DNA from: Rebecca billardiae RCC1528 | Taxonomy: Eukaryota > Haptophyta | Length of the DNA: 64,000 nucleotides | Assembly: GCA_965240325.2 (NCBI GenBank) | Contig: OZ251222.1 | Coordinates: forward strand, 4,092,001-4,156,000 | Direction: 5' to 3' | Shown here: positions 9,531 to 20,112 of the stretch, one piece after another | How positions within the stretch are numbered: position 1 is the stretch's first letter | Layout of the letters: every line of letters begins with the position of its first letter | Position numbers and translations under genes: made by a program | The notes under the pieces: model-generated | Databases searched by the model: none | Seen by the model: only the letters and a program-made list of their open reading frames with translations | Told to the model about the DNA's origin: nothing

Positions 9531-10832
9531 ATGGGCCGCGCGCCGACCGCGCCCAAAGATCGGCGCGGGCGCAAAGGCGCCCACCGCGTCGGCTACGCTC
9601 CGAACAGGCGGGTATCGCGGGAGTGTATTGCTCTGGATTACAACCCGAAGGCCCTGGGCCCTGCGGAGAGGTTTCACCATGCGATCGGCGCGTGCGTGCT
9701 GTGCCTCAATGAAGGCTCTCCGTTGGCCTCAGCTTTCCAGAGGGCGGCGCGGTCGGCCGAGGTCACCGAGAAGACGATGAAGAAGTGGTTCATGGACTGG
9801 CACACGGAGGGCTGGCACATCGATGCTGACGGGAAGCCGAAGCGCGGTCCACGCCCACGCCTCAGTGCCAAGGCGCAGGCGGCGCTTACGTCCGAGCTCA
9901 GCGCCGGGCCGGCTGGTCAGAGTGTGCGGAAGGCTGCGTGCCGCGCCGTCGGTGCTGGATCGCTCGATGCGTCCGCGCTCGACGTCTCCGACGAGACGCT
10001 ACGCCGCGCGGCGCGGAAGAAGATGGATTGGGAGCCGCTCAAGGTGAGGAAGCAGATCACGGCTCAGCAGGCGAAGAAGCGGGTGGCGTTCGCACGGTGG
10101 CTGCAGAGAGTCAAGGCGATGGTTGACAGGCTGTTCTTCACCGACTCGAAGTACTTCAAGTTCGACGTCACGAACCGGAGCACGGTGATGTCGTGGACGC
10201 TGCGTGACGAGCCCAAGCGCAAGCTGAACCAGGTCCAGGCAGGTGACTGCGTGATCCATGGCTACGCCGGCGCCTGCTCTCGCGGCATCACGCCGCTCTA
10301 TTTTGCCACGGGCACTCACGGCCGCACGCATGAGAATGGTCGCGGCAAGCAGTGCCGTGGCGTGTGCTGGAAGGAGTACCTGAACGACGTGCTGCCTTTC
10401 CTGGACAAGGAGGCCCAGGCGCTCTTCGGCAACTTCATCAGACAGATGATCTTCCAGCAGGACAGTGCCTCACCCCACACGGCGCTGGCTGTGCGCCAAT
10501 GGCTCGACGAGCGGTTTGGCCCCGAGGGACACCTTGGCCCCAAGTCGACCGAGGGTCAGCCGGGCCGTAGCTGGCCGCCGAACAGCGCCGACTTGTCGCT
10601 CATTGAGCATGTCTGGGCGCGCGTGGAGCAGCTTCTCAACGCATGGAAGCACAAGTGGTGCACCGACAACCCGAGCAAGCAGCGGCCAACCTTCAAGGAG
10701 TTCGAGGAGGTGGTGAAGGCTAAGTTCGAGGAGGTACGGAACGACAAGAAGTTCATCCAGGCGCTGTTCAAATCCTATCGGCGTCGGCTGCAGGACTGCG
10801 TCGAGACCAAGGGTGAGCAGCGCGTGCGCTGA
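9531..10832 (+). CDS. Tc1/mariner-superfamily-type DDE transposase
   Basis: A 433-residue intact protein. The N-terminal part is basic and carries a helix-turn-helix-like region (about 55-95: a Val-Thr-Glu-Lys-Thr-Met-Lys-Lys-Trp-Phe turn) for binding element ends. The catalytic core has the three expected blocks: LFFTDSKYFKF (D205), MIFQQDSASPHTA (D311) and WPPNSADLSLIEHVW (E359). The last two are classic IS630/Tc1/mariner signatures. The spacing D311 to E359 is 47 residues, or 42 if D354 is the third acid, against the usual 34; the extra length is a Gly/Pro-rich loop (GPEGHLGPKSTEGQPGRS). All catalytic residues are present, so the enzyme could be active. No intron. Base use is like that of neighbouring genes, so a recent foreign origin is not evident. 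Confidence 0.88.
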   Translation: MGRAPTAPKDRRGRKGAHRVGYAPNRRVSRECIALDYNPKALGPAERFHHAIGACVLCLNEGSPLASAFQRAARSAEVTEKTMKKWFMDWHTEGWHIDADGKPKRGPRPRLSAKAQAALTSELSAGPAGQSVRKAACRAVGAGSLDASALDVSDETLRRAARKKMDWEPLKVRKQITAQQAKKRVAFARWLQRVKAMVDRLFFTDSKYFKFDVTNRSTVMSWTLRDEPKRKLNQVQAGDCVIHGYAGACSRGITPLYFATGTHGRTHENGRGKQCRGVCWKEYLNDVLPFLDKEAQALFGNFIRQMIFQQDSASPHTALAVRQWLDERFGPEGHLGPKSTEGQPGRSWPPNSADLSLIEHVWARVEQLLNAWKHKWCTDNPSKQRPTFKEFEEVVKAKFEEVRNDKKFIQALFKSYRRRLQDCVETKGEQRVR

Positions 10833-10947
10833 AGAGCAGTGTCGGACAATGATGGTATAGTTTATTAGCTGCTCAGTATAGTAGATCTCGAGTCATATCA
10901 TATCAGCCTATAGGCTATAGCTTACTCTACGTCTAACGTCACGTCTC

Positions 10948-13900
10948 ACGACAGCTGCGACCAGCGGCGGCTAGCTCAGCAGAGCGGCGCGACTGAGCGA
11001 TGATGTGCGCGCCGGGCGGGCACGCCGACGCGTGAGCAGTGCGCCCCGGGGCCGCTCGACGCGCGCGCGCGCGCCCGGCCGCACGGCGCCTCCTCCACGC
11101 GGCCCCATGTCCCGGCTCAGAGCGAGCAGCTGACAGCAACTGGTCTTCACGATCTGCGGCGGCGGCGAGCAGCTACGACTGCTACGGGGGCCTCAGAGCG
11201 CGGCGAGGACGAGCTAGCTGGGCGAGATCGGGGTGCGGGGCACTCGGCGCGGCCCAGGCACACCGAGCCCACGTGCCAGCGGGGCGGCGCCGCGCCGCGC
11301 GAGCGCGCGCTCGCGCGCCGACTTTTGTCGGGTCAGATCAGCCTACGGCAGCTCACGGCCTCAGCCGACGGCTGCGACCAGCGGCGGCTAGCTCAGCAGA
11401 GCGGCGCGACTGAGCGATGATGCGCGCGCCGGGCGGGCACGCCGACGCGTGAGCAGTGCGCCCCGGGGCCGCTCGACGCGCACGCGCGCGCCCGGCCGCA
11501 CGGCGCCTCCTCCTCGCGGCCCCATGTCCCGGCTCAGAGCGAGCAGCTGACAGCAGCTGGTCTTCACGATCTGCGGCGGCGGCGAGCAGCTACGACTGCT
11601 ACGGGGGCCTCAGAGCGCGGCGAGGACGAGCTAGCTGGGCGAGATCCGGGTGCGGGGTGCTCTGCGTGGCCCAGGCACACCGAGCCCACGTGCCAGCGGG
11701 GCGGCGCGGCGCCGCGCGCGCGCGCGCGCTCGCGCCGACTTTTGTCGGGTCAGATCAGCTGACGGCAGCTCACGGCCTCAGCCGACGGCTGCGACCAGCG
11801 GCGGCTAGCTCAGCAGAGCGGCGCGACTGAGCGATGATGCGCGCGCCGGGCGGGCACGCCGACGCGTGAGCAGTGCGCCCCGGGGCCGCTCGACGCGCAC
11901 GCGCGCGCCCGGCCGCACGGCGCCTCCTCCTCGCGGCCCCATGTCCCGGCTCAGAGCGAGCAGCTGACAGCAACTGGTCTTCACGATCTGCGGCGGCGGC
12001 GAGCAGCTACGACTGCTACGGGGACCTCAGAGCGCGGCGAGGACGCGCGGGCTGGGCGCGATCGGGGTGCGGGACGCTCGGCGCGGCCCAGGCGCACCGA
12101 GCCCACGTGCCAGCGAGGTGGCGCGGCGCGCCGCGCGCGCGCGCTCGCGCGCCGACTTTTGTCGGGTCAGATCAGCTTACGGCAGCTCACGGCCTCAGCC
12201 GACGGCTGCGACCAGCGGCGGCTAGCTCAGCAGAGCGGCGCGACTGAGCGATGATGCGCGCGCCGGGCGGGCGCGCCGACACGTGAGCAGTGCGCCCGGG
12301 TGCCGCTCGACGCGCACGCGCGCGCCCGGCCGCACGGCGTCTCCTCCACGCGGCCCCATGTCCCGGCTCAGAGCGAGCAGCTGACAGCAGCTGGTCTTCA
12401 CGATCTGCGGCGGCGGCGAGCAGCTACGACTGCTACGGGGGCCTCAGAGCGCGGCGAGGACGAGCTAGCTGGGCGAGATCCGGGTGCGGGGTGCTCGGCG
12501 CGGCCCAGGCGCACCGAGCCCACGTGCCAGCGAGGTGGCGCGGCGCGCCGCGCGCGCGCGCTCGCGCGCCGACTTTTGTCGGGTCAGATCAGCTTACGGC
12601 AGCTCACGGCCTCAGCCGACGGCTGCGACCAGCGGCGGCTAGCTCAGCAGAGCGGCGCGACTGAGCGATGATGCGCGCGCCGGGCGGGCACGCCGACGCG
12701 TGAGCAGTGCGCCCCGGGGCCGCTCGACGCGCACGCGCGCGCCCGGCCGCACGGCGCCTCCTCCTCGCGGCCCCATGTCCCGGCTCAGAGCGAGCAGCTG
12801 ACAGCAGCTGGTCTTCACGATCTGCGGCGGCGGCGAGCAGCTACGACTGCTACGGGGGCCTCAGAGCGCGGCGAGGACGAGCTAGCTGGGCGAGATCCGG
12901 GTGCGGGGTGCTCTGCGTGGCCCAGGCACACCGAGCCCACGTGCCAGCGGGGCGGCGCGGCGCCGCGCGCGCGCGCGCGCTCGCGCCGACTTTTGTCGGG
13001 TCAGATCAGCTGACGGCAGCTCACGGCCTCAGCCGACGGCTGCGACCAGCGGCGGCTAGCTCAGCAGAGCGGCGCGACTGAGCGATGATGCGCGCGCCGG
13101 GCGGGCACGCCGACGCGTGAGCAGTGCGCCCCGGGGCCGCTCGACGCGCACGCGCGCGCCCGGCCGCACGGCGCCTCCTCCTCGCGGCCCCATGTCCCGG
13201 CTCAGAGCGAGCAGCTGACAGCAGCTGGTCTTCACGATCTGCGGCGGCGGCGAGCAGCTACGACTGCTACGGGGGCCTCAGAGCGCGGCGAGGACGAGCT
13301 AGCTGGGCGAGATCCGGGTGCGGGGTGCTCTGCGTGGCCCAGGCACACCGAGCCCACGTGCCAGCGGGGCGGCGCGGCGCCGCGCGCGCGCGCGCGCTCG
13401 CGCCGACTTTTGTCGGGTCAGATCAGCTGACGGCAGCTCACGGCCTCAGCCGACGGCTGCGACCAGCGGCGGCTAGCTCAGCAGAGCGGCGCGACTGAGC
13501 GATGATGCGCGCGCCGGGCGGGCACGCCGACGCGTGAGCAGTGCGCCCCGGGGCCGCTCGACGCGCACGCGCGCGCCCGGCCGCACGGCGCCTCCTCCTC
13601 GCGGCCCCATGTCCCGGCTCAGAGCGAGCAGCTGACAGCAACTGGTCTTCACGATCTGCGGCGGCGGCGAGCAGCTACGACTGCTACGGGGACCTCAGAG
13701 CGCGGCGAGGACGCGCGGGCTGGGCGCGATCGGGGTGCGGGACGCTCGGCGCGGCCCAGGCGCACCGAGCCCACGTGCCAGCGAGGTGGCGCGGCGCGCC
13801 GCGCGCGCGCGCTCGCGCGCCGACTTTTGTCGGGTCAGATCAGCTTACGGCAGCTCACGGCCTCAGCCGACGGCTGCGACCAGCGGCGGCTAGCTCAGCA

Positions 13901-16789
13901 GAGCGGCGCGACTGAGCGATGATGCGCGCGCCGGGCGGGCGCGCCGACACGTGAGCAGTGCGCCCGGGTGCCGCTCGACGCGCACGCGCGCGCCCGGCCG
14001 CACGGCGTCTCCTCCACGCGGCCCCATGTCCCGGCTCAGAGCGAGCAGCTGACAGCAGCTGGTCTTCACGATCTGCGGCGGCGGCGAGCAGCTACGACTG
14101 CTACGGGGGCCTCAGAGCGCGGCGAGGACGAGCTAGCTGGGCGAGATCCGGGTGCGGGGTGCTCGGCGCGGCCCAGGCGCACCGAGCCCACGTGCCAGCG
14201 AGGTGGCGCGGCGCGCCGCGCGCGCGCGCTCGCGCGCCGACTTTTGTCGGGTCAGATCAGCTTACGGCAGCTCACGGCCTCAGCCGACGGCTGCGACCAG
14301 CGGCGGCTAGCTCAGCAGAGCGGCGCGACTGAGCGATGATGCGCGCGCCGGGCGGGCACGCCGACGCGTGAGCAGTGCGCCCCGGGGCCGCTCGACGCGC
14401 ACGCGCGCGCCCGGCCGCACGGCGCCTCCTCCTCGCGGCCCCATGTCCCGGCTCAGAGCGAGCAGCTGACAGCAGCTGGTCTTCACGATCTGCGGCGGCG
14501 GCGAGCAGCTACGACTGCTACGGGGGCCTCAGAGCGCGGCGAGGACGAGCTAGCTGGGCGAGATCCGGGTGCGGGGTGCTCTGCGTGGCCCAGGCACACC
14601 GAGCCCACGTGCCAGCGGGGCGGCGCGGCGCCGCGCGCGCGCGCGCGCTCGCGCCGACTTTTGTCGGGTCAGATCAGCTGACGGCAGCTCACGGCCTCAG
14701 CCGACGGCTGCGACCAGCGGCGGCTAGCTCAGCAGAGCGGCGCGACTGAGCGATGATGCGCGCGCCGGGCGGGCACGCCGACGCGTGAGCAGTGCGCCCC
14801 GGGGCCGCTCGACGCGCACGCGCGCGCCCGGCCGCACGGCGCCTCCTCCTCGCGGCCCCATGTCCCGGCTCAGAGCGAGCAGCTGACAGCAGCTGGTCTT
14901 CACGATCTGCGGCGGCGGCGAGCAGCTACGACTGCTACGGGGGCCTCAGAGCGCGGCGAGGACGAGCTAGCTGGGCGAGATCCGGGTGCGGGGTGCTCTG
15001 CGTGGCCCAGGCGCACCGAGCCCACGTGCCAGCGGGGCGGCGCGGCGCCGCGCGCGCGCGCGCGCTCGCGCCGACTTTTGTCGGGTCAGATCAGCTGACG
15101 GCAGCTCACGGCCTCAGCCGACGGCTGCGACCAGCGGCGGCTAGCTCAGCAGAGCGGCGCGACTGAGCGATGATGCGCGCGCCGGGCGGGCACGCCGACG
15201 CGTGAGCAGTGCGCCCCGGGGCCGCTCGACGCGCACGCGCGCGCCCGGCCGCACGGCGCCTCCTCCTCGCGGCCCCATGTCCCGGCTCAGAGCGAGCAGC
15301 TGACAGCAACTGGTCTTCACGATCTGCGGCGGCGGCGAGCAGCTACGACTGCTACGGGGACCTCAGAGCGCGGCGAGGACGCGCGGGCTGGGCGCGATCG
15401 GGGTGCGGGACGCTCGGCGCGGCCCAGGCGCACCGAGCCCACGTGCCAGCGAGGTGGCGCGGCGCGCCGCGCGCGCGCGCTCGCGCGCCGACTTTTGTCG
15501 GGTCAGATCAGCTTACGGCAGCTCACGGCCTCAGCCGACGGCTGCGACCAGCGGCGGCTAGCTCAGCAGAGCGGCGCGACTGAGCGATGATGCGCGCGCC
15601 GGGCGGGCGCGCCGACACGTGAGCAGTGCGCCCGGGTGCCGCTCGACGCGCACGCGCGCGCCCGGCCGCACGGCGTCTCCTCCACGCGGCCCCATGTCCC
15701 GGCTCAGAGCGAGCAGCTGACAGCAGCTGGTCTTCACGATCTGCGGCGGCGGCGAGCAGCTACGACTGCTACGGGGGCCTCAGAGCGCGGCGAGGACGAG
15801 CTAGCTGGGCGAGATCCGGGTGCGGGGTGCTCGGCGCGGCCCAGGCGCACCGAGCCCACGTGCCAGCGAGGTGGCGCGGCGCGCCGCGCGCGCGCGCTCG
15901 CGCGCCGACTTTTGTCGGGTCAGATCAGCTTACGGCAGCTCACGGCCTCAGCCGACGGCTGCGACCAGCGGCGGCTAGCTCAGCAGAGCGGCGCGACTGA
16001 GCGATGATGCGCGCGCCGGGCGGGCACGCCGACGCGTGAGCAGTGCGCCCCGGGGCCGCTCGACGCGCACGCGCGCGCCCGGCCGCACGGCGCCTCCTCC
16101 TCGCGGCCCCATGTCCCGGCTCAGAGCGAGCAGCTGACAGCAGCTGGTCTTCACGATCTGCGGCGGCGGCGAGCAGCTACGACTGCTACGGGGGCCTCAG
16201 AGCGCGGCGAGGACGAGCTAGCTGGGCGAGATCCGGGTGCGGGGTGCTCTGCGTGGCCCAGGCACACCGAGCCCACGTGCCAGCGGGGCGGCGCCGCGCC
16301 GCGCGCGCGCGCGCGCTCGCGCCGACTTTTGTCGGGTCAGATCAGCTGACGGCAGCTCACGGCCTCAGCCGACGGCTGCGACCAGCGGCGGCTAGCTCAG
16401 CAGAGCGGCGCGACTGAGCGATGATGCGCGCGCCGGGCGGGCACGCCGACACGTGAGCAGTGCGCCCCGGGGCCGCTCGACGCGCACGCGCGCGCCCGGC
16501 CGCACGGCGCCTCCTCCACGCGGCCCCATGTCCCGGCTCAGAGCGAGCAGCTGACAGCAGCTGGTCTTCACGATCTGCGGCGGCGGCGAGCAGCTACGAC
16601 TGCTACGGGGGCCTCAGAGCGCGGCGAGGACGAGCTAGCTGGGCGAGATCCGGGTGCGGGGCACTCGGCGCGGCCCAGGCACACCGAGCCCACGTGCCAG
16701 CGGGGCGGCGCCGCGCCGCGCGCGCGCGCGCTCGCGCGCCGACTTTTGTCGGGTCAGATCAGCCTACGGCAGCTCACGGCCTCAGCCGA
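10948..16789. repeat. 417-bp satellite, 14 tandem units with a four-unit higher-order repeat
   Basis: Fourteen complete units, with anchor positions 11039, 11456 and so on every 417 bp to 16460; 14 x 417 is 5838, almost exactly the span. Variants fall into classes. The order is A, then B-C-D-B three times, then a terminal A-like unit; the last B is slightly different. The period of the block is 1668 bp: C units at 11873, 13541 and 15209 read the same in translation. Diagnostic differences include the middle GGGGCACTCGGCGC / GGGGTGCTCTGCGT / GGGACGCTCGGCGC segment. Each unit has a long (CG)n run and a small hairpin (CCGAC TTTT GTCGG). Each carries a 124-codon open frame, but it is Arg/Ala-rich and looks like a by-product of GC content. 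Confidence 0.93.
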
Positions 16790-16802
16790 GGCTGCTCACT
16801 TA

Positions 16803-17592
16803 GTCCCTCACAAGTTTAAGCCTCCCGACATTGTTCGCCATATCAGCGCAGCAAAGCAGCGGCGCGCCACCATACCAGGGGCGTACTTGGCCCACTCCAC
16901 TGCCGTGCACATGAGGTGCGCCCGGACCCGATTGCTCGAGTCCTCGCAAATAGGCGTGGCTGTGCATCCTGGGTTGACGTTTGGTACCCGGCGGCCGGCG
17001 AGCTCGACTGGCGGCGAGCAGACCTGCCTGCGTGCCGCCGGCTGTCGGCAGCCTCCGTGCGCTGAGCCGCGCGCCGCGCGGTGCGTGTGCGACGTAGCTC
17101 CGCCCACGCCACGCATGCACCCTCGCGCCGCGCCGCCAGCTTGGCGCTGCCGTCAGCCAGAGCCGATCGAGTGCATGCCCGAGCCTGCTCCGAGAGCATC
17201 AATATGGGCTGCGTGTGGCTGCGCGTGCACTTTCGTCGCCTAATTTTGCCAGCGTCGAGTTGGCGCGTGGCACGCCCACCGTAGCAGCACGACTCCCGAA
17301 TGCACAAAAGCCGGGGGTCAGCTGAATTAATGCAGCTCACACGACCGCGCTCCACGCCGAAAACCAGCCCGTAGCTGCCCGCCGGCTGGCTCGTGCATGC
17401 GCACCGACTGCCGGGCGCATCGACACCGTGGCGCACAGAGCGCGGGTGCCGCGGCCGGGTGGGTATGTACTGACGCGGCTGGGCCTGGTGCATGCGCGGG
17501 CGGATGGGCTCTGCCCGGGTCGGCGCGTAGCGGGCGTGCGGGCTGAGACAAAGTCGTGCCTGCTGCAGCCGGCAACTAAATTTGTGGGTCCC
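16803..17592. mobile_element. 790-bp terminal unit, right copy
   Basis: Same sequence and orientation as 8261-9050. TA precedes it at 16801-16802 and follows at 17593-17594. The apparent identity means the two copies arose recently or are kept alike by gene conversion. Confidence 0.75.
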
Positions 17593-19008
17593 TATAGAGT
17601 TTTGAAGAAGGCGAAAGACTATCTGGCGGCCGAAACGAGGGACGGCTGTCCCGATGGCGTTCCGGCCGCGAAGTCCGCCGGTGCCTTGCACGAGGGCGGC
17701 CGATCAGTGGCGCCTAGCCCGGTCGTCCGCGCGGTTGCGTCAGCGTACGCGCCATGTGTGTGCCCCCCGCTGTCACGGCATGTTGTGCGCCAGCACCGTG
17801 GGAGCTCCTCGCCTGTTCCTGTCACTCACGGCCAAGCGACGGTGCAGAGATCTTCAGTCCGAGCCCGCGACTGCTGAACTTCTGTGATACGTGTGCGAAT
17901 CCTTGCAGAAAAGCACGCTCTGCTCCCGCAAATCTACCTGGCGAACGTGCGCTGGTGTCAATGCTTCACGCAGTGCACAAATGCCATGGCGAATCAGTCT
18001 TCCCTGCGTGTCACAGGCCTTGGCGTTTGCACAACGACAAGCTAACGGAGACGAGTCCCGACGAGCTGCGTATGGCTGTGGTCGCATGTAGTGTGGGCGT
18101 CGAACGCCGGAGAAGGTGGTGGCTGAAGGCGATAGAAGTATGCTCTCCCATCGGGTACAAGCCAGGCTTGGAAGACGTCTGCTTGCATCACACACACAGC
18201 TTACGCCGACCCGTGCGACGTGAAGCGCCTCAAGCGTGACGGAAGCAACCCAAGGTGCGCGCAAGGCGTGAGGAGCAGGGTGATCTAACCTTACGCGGGC
18301 CTGCTCATCTAGCAGCGCACTCAGTAGATCGCCCCCGTCCTCAGGCGCACGATGACCACCGAATCGTGAATGTGTAGACGCTGACGCGTGCCAGCTTGCG
18401 GCGAGCAGCGACCAGTGCCGCGGACTCGGGCCTCGCGCAAGAACAAGCAGGTTCTTTTGGCGCGGAGGACGCTAGCATGACCTGCACGTACAGCGGGGAG
18501 ATTGTTTGCAAGGCGTGCCCTACATACAGCTCGCGTGCCCCTCAGATATCCCGCGCGGAGAACGTCAGCAGCCCAGCATCGCAGTCCGCGCCGCAGCCCC
18601 AACCACTCAGCTCCGCCCCTCGCCCACCACGAGACGGCGAGATACCGACGTTCGCGAAGTGGAACGGAGCGAGCATCTATTTCCGATTGGGGCTCGCGGG
18701 GGCCGATGTGATCATTTTTCATTGAGCGAAGCCCGAGCTGGCTTCCCATTGGACGGATTGGCGGCTGCGCTACTCCGCAAGGCGAAACACTTACAGCTTC
18801 ACATCCCGAAAATGCAAGTTTGGACAATAGAGTGAGGCACCCTCCTCCAATGAAATTGCTGAAAATCCCGACGAAACTTTACTCACACGTGTGAGTACGC
18901 CCGATCTCCGGGAGATGTGGCCATTTCCGCCCACTGGGGCCATTCAAGGTGGCTCACGCTGACGCTGTCACAGTCACTCTTCGACTTCAGCTGGCATCAG
19001 AACTACCG

Positions 19009-19035
19009 TATATATATATTAGTATATATATATTA

Positions 19036-19082
<47 letters not shown>
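19009..19082. repeat. (TA)n microsatellite
   Basis: TA repeats interrupted twice by TTAG near the left end, then about 25 pure units. Confidence 0.95.
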
Positions 19083-19084
<2 letters not shown>

Positions 19085-19850
19085 CCCGCGGTATATTAGC
19101 CTGCTGCTTAATGAAGCGATGACTGTGATGCGACTATGACCATCACGCGCGCGCTTTTGAGTAGACTCATAGAGCCTCTTGCTCGCCTCAACCCAGAGCT
19201 CGTCCGTCATTTTTAGTTGGAGCCACTTGTCATCAATGGTCCCGACCGGACCGAGTGGCGAGTCCGGCGGGTCACTACTAGCAGTGGCAGACTGCTAGTT
19301 ATTGCAGTACAGCTCGCCAGTCGCGGCTGACGTGGCTGCCGCGCAGGTGGGACTCACTGTAGAGTGTGCAGTGGTCTACAGTAGCTACATACGCCGGCCT
19401 GCGCGGGCACCTCTGGACGATGATCACCACTGATGGCGCAGGCTTCATCAGCGCGCACTCCGACGGCAGTCGGCACTCGGCGAAAGTGAGCGTGCACACG
19501 GTCACGGCACAGCGGACACGGGATGCAGCGCGACCGTGTTCAACTTTTCCGGCACGGGCCAAGGCGCCCTGCGGATTCGGGATTGCGAATGACGTAGCTT
19601 ACGATCGACGTATCACCTCACGGCGTATGTCGTAGCTATCGTCTAGCTATAGTCGTCCGGTATACGTAAACTACATACAGTATATACGTATATATATTTG
19701 TAGCAGTTTATTGCCATGCGCGCCCTAGTGGCTAGTTTCTCCCATCAATCATCATGCTGATGGCACTCCCTCACTCCTCAGTCCCTCAGGTACCCTGCCG
19801 GCTGCTGCCGGCGGTGCGAGCGTCACGTCAGGCGCGGGCCGGATAATTCT

Positions 19851-20020
19851 CTCATCTCTGCCGTATATATGATCTTAATTACCGCGGTATATATCTGCTA
19901 TATATATATATATATATATATATATACTATACGGGCCTCATTAACATATATAAGCGCATCATCAGCTCGGTATCTCATCTCTGCCGTATATATGATCTTA
20001 ATTACCGCGGTATATATCTG

Positions 20021-20060
<40 letters not shown>

Positions 20061-20103
20061 TATACGGGCCTCATTAACATATATAAGCGCATCATCAGCT
20101 GGT
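19851..20103. repeat. Tandem duplication of a 123-bp unit with a TA core
   Basis: CTCATCTCTGCCGTATATAT begins at 19851 and again at 19974. Both units then share a GATCTTAATTACCGCGG segment, a (TA)n core that is longer in copy two, an ACTATACGGGCCTCATTAAC segment and a final CATCATCAGCT. The flanks are the same; only TA length differs. This lies just beyond the 3' end of the gene at 20113. Confidence 0.93.
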
Positions 20104-20112
20104 AGTATGATG

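Larger units (their letters stand above)
9053..16800 (+). mobile_element. 7.7-kb DDE transposon carrying a satellite array
   Basis: The segment between the two 790-bp units. It begins AGTGAGCAG at 9053 and ends CTGCTCACT at 16800, a perfect 9-bp inverted repeat, with TA directly outside both ends (9051-9052, 16801-16802). That fits a TA-targeting transposon. Contents: about 480 bp without a gene, a DDE transposase gene (9531-10832), 115 AT-rich bases, then fourteen 417-bp satellite units up to the right end. A near-copy of the right end, CTGCTCAG followed by TA, occurs at 10869-10878, so the original element may have been about 1.8 kb and the satellite added later. Only nine bases of terminal repeat can be seen, so the boundary is an inference. 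Confidence 0.6.
17593..20112. other. Gene-free stretch right of the element complex
   Basis: About 2.5 kb without a convincing gene. The longest frames (17754-18239 plus, 18321-18827 minus) have no domain, no hydrophobic pattern and biased composition. AT-rich repeats fill the right half and are listed separately. Confidence 0.6.

Noticed and set aside
10948-16789. CRISPR-like array
   Set aside because: The repeats are 417 bp, contiguous and without unique spacers.
11039-16819. Fourteen 124-codon frames, one per satellite unit
   Set aside because: They recur because the unit is 417 bp (divisible by three in content) and GC-rich. The peptide is Arg/Ala-rich with no fold pattern, and the units are bounded by the satellite period rather than by gene signals.
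8261-17592. LTR retrotransposon with 790-bp LTRs
   Set aside because: The ends are GTCCC...GTCCC, not TG...CA. No reverse transcriptase, integrase, primer-binding site or polypurine tract is seen. The flanks are TA, and the only enzyme is a DDE transposase of mariner type.
18321-18827. A 168-codon minus-strand frame right of the element complex
   Set aside because: No motif, biased composition, no neighbour evidence.
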